DNA from: Deltaproteobacteria bacterium
GTDB taxonomy: Bacteria > Desulfobacterota > Desulfobulbia > Desulfobulbales > VMSU01
Assembly: GCA_024274995.1 (NCBI GenBank)
Contig: JAJSAA010000138.1
Location: 1 to 5,267, forward strand
Direction of reading: 5' to 3'
DNA length: 5,267 nucleotides
In this document: piece by piece, positions 1-5,267 of the stretch
Numbering within the stretch: the stretch's first letter is position 1
How the letters are laid out: each line of letters opens with the position of its first letter
The notes under the pieces: generated by a model
What the model saw: the letters and a program-made list of their open reading frames with translations, nothing else
What the model was told of the DNA's origin: nothing
The model's database searches: none
Program-made: the position numbers and the translations under genes

Positions 1-68
1 ATGGAGGGCAAGTTTTGGAGTGGTTCTCCCCCCCAATACGGGGGCGCAAATTGAGACTAAATACAATT

Positions 69-671
69 ATGCTTAACACTAAACAGAAAATATGGCTGGT
101 ACGTCACGGTGAGACAGAGTGGGCCGTAATGGGGCGGCATACCGGGAGAAGTGATATACCTCTCACAAACAGGGGAATTATGCAGGCTGAAGCCTTGGCC
201 GTCAGACTGGCCGCTCATTCATTCAGCCTGGTTCTTTCAAGCTCTCTGCAGCGTGCTGTTGAGACCTGCCGGCTTGCGGGCTATGGAGAGCGGGCTGAAT
301 TTACCGATGATTTACTGGAATGGGATTATGGGGCCTATGAGGGGCGAACCACGCGGGATATCCGCAGCGAGCAGCCATGCTGGACGATTTGGAGCGGCGA
401 CCCCCCTGGTGGAGAAACACTTGCACAGGTGGCAGAGCGGGCCGATATTATTATTGCGAGAGTGGCGGCTGTTGACGGCGATTCTTTAATCTTTGCTCAT
501 GCCCATATGCTGCGGGTGATTGCGGCCCGCTGGCTCGGTTTACCGCCCAATGCCGCCAGATTGTTAATGCTTGGTACAGCCTCTTTAAGTATTTTGGGGT
601 ATGAACATGAAAACCGGGTAATCATTAACTGGAACGATCTCTGTCATCTCTCTGATCTGAAAAGTAAATAA
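69..671 (+). CDS. Histidine phosphatase superfamily protein, SHB17-like sugar bisphosphatase candidate
   Basis: This 200-residue cytosolic enzyme belongs to the histidine phosphatase (phosphoglycerate-mutase-like) superfamily, which works through a phosphohistidine. Visible residues, counted from the ATG at 69, are the N-terminal LVRHGETEW block with catalytic H13 flanked by R12, R62 in SSLQRAVET, the likely general acid E84 in LLEWDYG, and the second histidine H144 in IFAHAHMLR. The blocks EWDYGAYEG, WTIWSGDPPGGET, FAHAHMLR and ASLSILGYEHEN match what I recall of yeast Shb17, a sedoheptulose-1,7-bisphosphatase. That substrate is inference; a general sugar-phosphate or acid phosphatase is the alternative. 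The usual Gly after the second His (HG) is Ala here. There is no signal peptide. An upstream in-frame TTG at 15 would add 18 residues of non-family sequence, so I chose ATG 69, although its ribosome binding site is weak. The stop overlaps the next start by one base (TAATG), suggesting translational coupling. Confidence 0.9.
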   Translation: MLNTKQKIWLVRHGETEWAVMGRHTGRSDIPLTNRGIMQAEALAVRLAAHSFSLVLSSSLQRAVETCRLAGYGERAEFTDDLLEWDYGAYEGRTTRDIRSEQPCWTIWSGDPPGGETLAQVAERADIIIARVAAVDGDSLIFAHAHMLRVIAARWLGLPPNAARLLMLGTASLSILGYEHENRVIINWNDLCHLSDLKSK

Positions 672-1650
672 TGGCACAGCCTGCAAATATTGACGGTGTT
701 GTAAAAAGTCCGGTCTCCGGTGTTGCGCTGTTTCGGGTGAAAGTCCTGTGGGTATTGGTTATTATATTCCTGCTTTGTCCGGCTCTGAGTGCAGCCGTTC
801 CGGAGGGGCGGCTGCCGGCGGTCTTTAATTCTGCTGTCCTGCCTTTTTTTACGACGCAGTTCAAGGCTGGCACTATGCGGGGGGCGGGCGGGGTTGCCAT
901 CCATTATGCCAAACGGGAAATTACCGGAGAACAGGCGGCTTTGGTGATTGTCGACGGCCGCACGGAATACACGACTAAATACGCTGAACTGTTTTATGAT
1001 CTGCGGCATATGCCGTGGTCTTTCTATATTTATGATCATCGGGGGCAGGGGATGTCCGGTCATCTGCTCAGTGATACTCAGAAGGGAGATGTGAAAACTT
1101 TTTCTAATTATATCACTGACTTGTGAGGATTTATCCAGACCGTTGTCAAGGGGAAAAAGCATAAGCGTCTTTTTATTCTGGCCCATTCCATGGGAGGTGC
1201 GATTGCCATTATTTACAGCGTTGAAAATCCGGGTATTCTAAGCGGTATGATTCTCTGTTCTCCGATGCTGCGGATTAATACCGCGCCTTACCCCGCGGAA
1301 CTGGCCCGGTTACTGACGGTGGGGATAACCGATCTTGGTGGCGGTGATTTTTATGTCTTCGGCGGCGGGCCCTATAATCCGGCCAAGGCCTTTGCTGGAA
1401 ATGATCTGACTCACAGCGCAGCCCGTTTCTCGCTCAATAAAAAGATACTCCGTAAATTCCCGGAAAATGAACTTTGCAGCCCGACCTTTCGATGGCTCAA
1501 TCAGTCCTTTAAGGCCATGCGGCAGGCGAAAGCGGCAGCCGGCATGAACTGATGATGGAAAAGGATTTTATTCGAAATCTGGTTCTGCAGAGGATAAAAG
1601 AATTTATTACGGCTCATTGCCGGCCTGACAGAATACCTGCCATTCCCTGA
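671..1650 (+). pseudogene. PldB-like lysophospholipase/monoacylglycerol lipase (alpha/beta hydrolase), broken by an in-frame stop and an internal deletion
   Basis: The conceptual product resembles PldB-family serine hydrolases, which cleave lysophospholipids or monoacylglycerols at the membrane. The first segment (671-1126, 151 aa) starts with a likely Sec signal peptide: hydrophobic residues about 25-39, with SAA near 40-42. Family blocks follow: VIVDGRTEYTTKYAELFYDL, YIYDHRGQGMSGHLL and QKGDV. A TGA at 1124-1126 interrupts it. The same frame continues as GFIQTVVKGKKHKRLFILAH with the nucleophile Ser at 1187-1189 (AHSMGG), then CSPMLRINTAPYP, NDLTHSAARF and PTFRWLNQSFKAM, to a TGA at 1550-1552. 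From about 1522 the homology moves to another frame: GSRHELMMEKDFIRN, ending at 1648-1650. This restores the family's catalytic-His block (His codon 1543-1545). The strand containing PVLLL...D.VVDN, with the triad Asp, is absent, about 45 codons by comparison with E. coli PldB from memory. I infer a non-functional gene. The start overlaps the upstream stop. Confidence 0.88.
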
Positions 1651-1654
1651 TATT
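1625..1654 (+). promoter_or_regulatory. Weak candidate sigma-70 promoter for recC
   Basis: CTGACA (1625-1630, five of six to TTGACA) lies 18 bp before GATATT (1649-1654, four of six to TATAAT). It sits at the 3' end of the decayed lipase, about 30 bp before the recC start, which is a sensible place for a promoter. The match is modest and could be chance; transcription from upstream is equally possible because no terminator separates the genes. Confidence 0.22.
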
Positions 1655-1659
1655 TTTTT

Positions 1660-1664
1660 AAGGA
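1660..1664 (+). promoter_or_regulatory. Distant Shine-Dalgarno-like AAGGA before recC
   Basis: AAGGA is the only purine-rich Shine-Dalgarno-like sequence before the recC ATG at 1686, but the gap is 21 bases against the usual 5-10. An in-frame TAA at 1659-1661 and the lack of any ATG, GTG or TTG codon between it and 1686 exclude a conventional earlier start. Either recC is weakly translated or this match is incidental. Confidence 0.3.
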
Positions 1665-1685
1665 ACAGCTTCAACTAATATCCCA

Positions 1686-4600
1686 ATGGATAACGAATTA
1701 AGCCCCGGTCTGTCTATAATTCATGCCAATCGTCTGGAAGATCTGCGGGAACTTGTGGCACACTGGACAGTCAGCCATCCGCTTCGTCCTCTGGAGCCGG
1801 AGCTTTTCATCGTCCAGAGCAACGGTATGGCCCAGTGGCTGAAGCTGGCCCTGGCCGCCGATGAGGGGGCCGGCATCTGCGCGGCGGTGGATATGCAGTT
1901 GCCGGCCCGTTTCCTGTGGGCGGCCTACCGGGCCGTGCTGGGCGGGGACGAGGTGCCGTCTGCCTCACCCTTTGATAAATCCAGATTGCTCTGGCGTCTG
2001 CTGCGCATGCTGCCCGCCCTCTGCCGGGAGGAGAGCTTCTCGGCCCTGGCCAAATTTTTAGAGGCGGATCATGATTTCCGCAAGCATTATCAACTGGCCT
2101 GCCGGCTGGCTGATCTCTATGACCAGTATCAGGTGTATCGGGCGGATTGGCTGGCTGACTGGGCCAGGGGCATTAATCGTCTGAATGGGCCGCGCGGGCC
2201 GGTACCTCTGCCAGGAGAGCAGGTCTGGCAGGCCGAGTTGTGGCGGCGGCTACTGGACGATGTGCCGGTGGCGGAACGGCAGGGCAGCCGGGCCGCTCTT
2301 CATCAGCGTTTCATGCGGGCTGTTGAGGCTGGCGGCCCGCGGCCCGGCCTGCTGCCCAGGCGGGTTATTGTCTTTGGCATCAGCTCTATGCCCCGGCAGT
2401 TCTTAGAAGCCCTGCACGGACTGGCAGAGTATTGCCAGGTTCTTGTTTTTGTTCACAATCCCTGCCGTCATTACTGGGCCGATATTATCGAAGACCGGGA
2501 ATTGCTGCCCGGTGCTGGTTCTCGTCACCAGCGCAAGGATATGCCGCCTGATCTGGCCCCGGAACTTCTTCATCAGCATGTAAATCCGCTGCTGGCGGCC
2601 TGGGGCAAACAGGGGCGAGATTATATCGGCCTGCTCTACGGCTATGACCGCCCTGATTCCTACCGCCATAATTTTGCCGAAATAGATCTTTTCAGCGATT
2701 TTTGCACCACTTCAGAAAGTGCCAGCCTGCTTCATCAGGTACAGCAGGGTATTCTTGATTTGACCCCTCTGCCTACTGCTGATCGAAAAACAATAATTGC
2801 CGCTGATGACGATTCTATTACCTTTCAGCTGGCCTGCAGCAGGCAGCGGGAGGTAGAGATATTGCACGACTGGCTGCTCTCCATCTTCGATGAGCAGCCG
2901 GAGCTACGGCCACGGGATATTATCATCATGATGCCCGACGTGGAGGCCTATGCCCCCCATATTGAGGCGGTATTTACTCATGCTCCAGATGATCCACGTT
3001 ATCTGCCTTTTTCCATTGCCGATGGTAGCGGGCAGGGCGGGGCTCAGGCCCTGACAGCCCTTGGCACACTCCTGCGTTTACCTGAATCGCGTTTTACCAG
3101 CGGTGATATTTTGGATCTCCTTGAGGTGTCGGCCTGTCGGGCACGCTTTGGCCTGAATGCGAGTGATCTGCCCCGCCTTGAAGAGTGGCTCGTCGGGGCC
3201 GGGGTGCGTTGGGGGCTGAACGCCGAACAGCGCCAGACGCTGGATCTACCCCTGGCCTTTGAGGAGAACACCTGGCGTTTTGGGCTTAAACGTATGCTTT
3301 TGGGCTATGCCGTGGGGGAGGGGCCGGCCTGGCACGGGATTGAACCATATGTCGGGGGCAGCGGTCTGGAGGCCGAACTGGTGGGTAATCTGGCCCGGCT
3401 CATTGAGGTTCTGGAACATCATTGGCGGCTTCTGCGCCGTCCGGCGGCACCCGATGAGTGGGGGGAGCGCATCAGAAATCTAACGGCTGATTTCTTTGAG
3501 TTCAGTCTGAGCGAGGATATTGTATTTGGCCAAAGCTTAGAAAACCTGCTTGAGCAATGGTTGAATGACTGCGAGGTGGCTGGGTTTAATCATGAACTCC
3601 CGGCGGTCGTGGTGACTGATATGCTGCTTGCGGCTCTGGAACAATCATCCATCTCGCAACGTTTTTTGGCCGGGATGGTGAATTTCTGCACCCTAATGCC
3701 CATGCGGGCCATCCCCTTCAAAGTTGTTGGTCTGTTGGGCATGAATGATGCTGATTATCCGCGTCATTATCCGGCACCTGATTTTGATCTTATGGCGGCG
3801 GCCTCTAATTATCGGCCTGGTGATCGTTCCCGGCGTGAGGACGACCGTTATCTCTTTCTTGAGGCACTGTTGGCGGCCCGCGAGCGGTTATATATCAGTT
3901 ATATAGGGCGTAACGCCAGGGATAACAGCAGCCGCGCCCCCTCGGTGCTGGTGGGGCAGCTCCGGGATTATCTCGCCGCTGGCTGGCGGACGGCGGATTC
4001 GCGGCGGGAGGCGGATTTACTGCTCAGGTTGACTAAGCTGCATCCCCTGCAGCCTTTCAGTCGTTTGTATTTTTCTGGTACTGATAATTTGTTTACCTAT
4101 GCTGGAGAATGGGCTGATATTCATGCGGATACAGGAGAGCCGAAGGGGGAAGATAAACCTCTGCCTGCGGTGAATTCTACCACCGCCATTGGCTGCGGCC
4201 AGCTTATCGCCCTGCTTAAGAATACGATCCGGGTCTTTTATAATTATCGGCTGGGGGTCTATTTTGATGAACCAGCGGCTCCGGCCGATGGCAGCGAGCC
4301 CTTTAGTTTAGATGCCCTTAGCAATTATTCCATGAGTAATGAACTGTTATCATCGGCCTTGGCTGTACCGCCGGAGGAGAGGGACAGGGTGCTGACGGAG
4401 AGGGCCGCCGCCCTGCGACGAGCCGGTGAGCTGCCGTTGGCGGGTTTTGGCGAGCTGGCGGCCGCGAGACTGCGGAATACGGTAAGCCTGGTACTTGAAA
4501 ATGAACAAAAGCTGATGAACCAATGGCCGCTGGCCGCCGGGGAACGGGAAATTTGTCTCTCCTTTACGCTGCACGGCCAGGAGCGGCGGCTTGAAGACTG

Positions 4601-5159
4601 GATCAGTGAGTTACGGCGGGATGATAAAGGCAGCGGTCTGTTGGCCCGTTGGGAGGTTTCTTATAAGGCAAATGACAAGAGGGATAAAACCGGGCTTTAC
4701 CGGCGGATGCTCTATCTGTGGATAAGGCACTTAACCGCCTGTGGCGCGGGTATTGAATTACGCAGTTATCTTGTCAGCCCGGACGGAATTGTTAAATTGC
4801 CGCCCCTGCCGGAGGTGGAGGCGCGGCAGGAGCTTGCCAGTCTGGTGGAATACTGGTTTTCGGCCCTGTGCTTCCCACTGCCTTTAAGTCTGAAAACGGC
4901 CTTGACCTGGCTCATGGTTAGGGGTGGCGGTGAGAGGGCGGAGGCTGCGGCCCGTAAGGTCTATGATGGTGATTCATTCAACAGGGGTGAACGGGGTTAT
5001 GATCTCTACAGCCGTCGGAGCTATGGCGATTTTAAGGCGTTGATGAGTGCCCCGGAGCCGGGGTTCACGGAACTGGCCAGCGCGATTTATGGGCCGCTGG
5101 TGAATATGACCCTTGATGTAAAAAAAAACAGGGCAGATGGAGCCGTTTGTGAAAATTGA
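1686..5159 (+). CDS. recC: RecBCD enzyme subunit RecC (exodeoxyribonuclease V gamma chain)
   Basis: RecC is the non-catalytic scaffold of RecBCD. It splits the duplex ends, guides the 3' strand and recognises Chi, switching the complex from degradation to RecA loading for double-strand-break repair. The 1157 residues compare with 1122 in E. coli. Family blocks run the whole length: EPELFIVQSNGMAQWL (37-52), LADLYDQYQVYRADWL (141-156), NPLLAAWGKQGRDYI (300-314), RQREVEILHDWLL (386-398), RYLPFSIAD (438-446), TWRFGLKRMLLGYA (529-542), QRFLAGMVNFCTLMPMRAIP (658-677) and GDRSRREDDRYLFLEAL (712-728). They finish with the RecB-nuclease-like C-terminal domain from about 830 (NTIRVFYNYRLGVYF, 846-860). 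No Walker A motif is visible, as expected for RecC's dead helicase folds. ATG 1686 is the first usable start and gives the expected N-terminus (IIHANRLEDL; E. coli VYHSNRLDVL). The last ~15 residues after IYGPLVNM look non-conserved and contain an A9 tract (5120-5128). recB and recD, usual neighbours, are not in the window. Confidence 0.97.
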   Translation: MDNELSPGLSIIHANRLEDLRELVAHWTVSHPLRPLEPELFIVQSNGMAQWLKLALAADEGAGICAAVDMQLPARFLWAAYRAVLGGDEVPSASPFDKSRLLWRLLRMLPALCREESFSALAKFLEADHDFRKHYQLACRLADLYDQYQVYRADWLADWARGINRLNGPRGPVPLPGEQVWQAELWRRLLDDVPVAERQGSRAALHQRFMRAVEAGGPRPGLLPRRVIVFGISSMPRQFLEALHGLAEYCQVLVFVHNPCRHYWADIIEDRELLPGAGSRHQRKDMPPDLAPELLHQHVNPLLAAWGKQGRDYIGLLYGYDRPDSYRHNFAEIDLFSDFCTTSESASLLHQVQQGILDLTPLPTADRKTIIAADDDSITFQLACSRQREVEILHDWLLSIFDEQPELRPRDIIIMMPDVEAYAPHIEAVFTHAPDDPRYLPFSIADGSGQGGAQALTALGTLLRLPESRFTSGDILDLLEVSACRARFGLNASDLPRLEEWLVGAGVRWGLNAEQRQTLDLPLAFEENTWRFGLKRMLLGYAVGEGPAWHGIEPYVGGSGLEAELVGNLARLIEVLEHHWRLLRRPAAPDEWGERIRNLTADFFEFSLSEDIVFGQSLENLLEQWLNDCEVAGFNHELPAVVVTDMLLAALEQSSISQRFLAGMVNFCTLMPMRAIPFKVVGLLGMNDADYPRHYPAPDFDLMAAASNYRPGDRSRREDDRYLFLEALLAARERLYISYIGRNARDNSSRAPSVLVGQLRDYLAAGWRTADSRREADLLLRLTKLHPLQPFSRLYFSGTDNLFTYAGEWADIHADTGEPKGEDKPLPAVNSTTAIGCGQLIALLKNTIRVFYNYRLGVYFDEPAAPADGSEPFSLDALSNYSMSNELLSSALAVPPEERDRVLTERAAALRRAGELPLAGFGELAAARLRNTVSLVLENEQKLMNQWPLAAGEREICLSFTLHGQERRLEDWISELRRDDKGSGLLARWEVSYKANDKRDKTGLYRRMLYLWIRHLTACGAGIELRSYLVSPDGIVKLPPLPEVEARQELASLVEYWFSALCFPLPLSLKTALTWLMVRGGGERAEAAARKVYDGDSFNRGERGYDLYSRRSYGDFKALMSAPEPGFTELASAIYGPLVNMTLDVKKNRADGAVCEN
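3947..3954 (+). other. Exact match to the E. coli Chi octamer GCTGGTGG
   Basis: GCTGGTGG occurs once, on the + strand inside recC, read in frame as part of codons for V-L-V-G. I found no copy on the other strand. In E. coli a RecBCD complex travelling right to left along this sequence would recognise it. About 0.16 exact matches are expected by chance in both strands of a window this size, and the codons GTG-CTG-GTG favour it. Function in this organism is unproven. Confidence 0.35.
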
Positions 5160-5188
5160 GCGAATAAAACAATAATTTTGTATCCTCT

Positions 5189-5264
5189 GTAGGGGCTCCC
5201 CTTGTGGGTGCCCTGTATTTGGTCGCCACGTTCTGTTTTGGGCACCCACAAGGGGAGCCCCTAC
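5189..5264. repeat. Perfect 25-bp inverted repeat with 26-bp loop, palindromic or MITE-like element
   Basis: The left arm 5189-5213 starts GTAGGGGCTCCCC and the right arm 5240-5264 ends GGGGAGCCCCTAC. The arms are exact reverse complements over 25 bp, separated by 26 bp (5214-5239) containing GGTCGCC. The pairing stops at both ends: 5188 T with 5265 C, and 5214 T with 5239 T. No T-run follows the right arm within the three bases left, and the arms carry no T-tract, so an intrinsic terminator is not supported. From memory, GTAGGGGC...GCCCCTAC palindromes are dispersed in many environmental bacterial genomes; mobility is inferred. The element starts 29 bp after the recC stop and may continue beyond the window. 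Confidence 0.85.
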
Positions 5265-5267
5265 CAA

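Noticed and set aside
30..44. CCCCC-AATAC-GGGGG hairpin as a terminator
   Set aside because: The stem is only 5 bp and is followed by mixed sequence without a T-run.
51..67. TTGAGA...TACAAT as a promoter for the phosphatase
   Set aside because: The two boxes are only 5 bp apart, and TACAAT would lie immediately before the ATG.
1..76. 3' end of an upstream gene (frame 1 to TGA at 52-54, or frame 2 to TAA at 74-76)
   Set aside because: All three forward frames are open for the first ~50 bases and none shows recognisable family sequence, so no frame can be chosen.
1124..1150. TGA at 1124 as a selenocysteine codon
   Set aside because: The position is not a Cys or redox site in the PldB family. 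The downstream sequence offers only a 3-4 bp GGAT/ATCC pairing with a tiny loop and a weak CTTG/CAAG pairing, not a convincing SECIS. The gene also carries a second lesion.
644..1186. 180-aa minus-strand open frame opposite the lipase
   Set aside because: It is the antisense shadow of a strand with clear PldB homology, its product resembles no family I know, and it has no supporting context.
1190..1552. Independent 120-aa gene starting at ATG 1190
   Set aside because: This ATG is the Met of the AHSMGG nucleophile motif of the lipase. The frame is continuous with the segment before the stop and has no ribosome binding site suited to a new start, so it is a fragment.
1641..1660. T-rich run (TATTTTTTTA) as a terminator of the lipase gene
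   Set aside because: No stable stem precedes it; the upstream GCCGGC and CTGCC segments do not pair into a continuous hairpin.
4974..5267. 97-aa minus-strand open frame entering from the right edge
   Set aside because: It runs through the palindrome and antisense to the conserved-frame recC, with no recognisable motifs.

Overview
The window looks like a piece of a moderately GC-rich, Gram-negative-type chromosome. A complete recC gene indicates a RecBCD-type recombination system. A PldB-like lipase with a Sec-type signal peptide fits a two-membrane envelope. The gene set and the GTAGGGGC...GCCCCTAC palindrome at the right edge remind me of Desulfobacterota or a related proteobacterial group. 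That placement is an impression from memory, not a demonstrated assignment.

Layout from left to right, all on the + strand. Positions 1-68 are a short leader with no assignable gene. Positions 69-671 encode an intact histidine-phosphatase-superfamily enzyme whose conserved blocks resemble yeast Shb17 (sedoheptulose-1,7-bisphosphatase) more than classical phosphoglycerate mutase. Its stop overlaps the start of the next gene (TAATG). That gene, 671-1650, is a PldB-type lysophospholipase/monoacylglycerol lipase pseudogene with two independent lesions: an in-frame TGA at 1124-1126, and an internal deletion with frame change near 1520-1536. The deletion removed roughly 45 codons, including the expected catalytic Asp region. 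The catalytic-His block (RHELMMEKDF) survives in another frame at 1534-1650. After a 35-bp gap with a weak promoter candidate and a distant AAGGA, 1686-5159 encodes a full-length RecC of 1157 aa. It keeps nearly all residues that, in E. coli RecC, read and latch onto Chi. The gene itself contains one exact E. coli Chi octamer.

The 108 bp after recC do not contain the expected recB gene. They hold a 12-codon open frame that overlaps the recC end and begins like a recB start (MEPF...). It is followed by a perfect 25-bp inverted repeat with a 26-bp loop (5189-5264), which resembles a dispersed palindromic or MITE-like element rather than a terminator.

The three genes share direction and close spacing but no evident pathway: sugar-phosphate dephosphorylation, envelope lipid hydrolysis (dead) and double-strand-break repair. 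I see no clearly new biological system. The most useful points are the doubly broken lipase, the conserved Chi-reading surface of RecC, and the palindrome sitting where recB would be expected.
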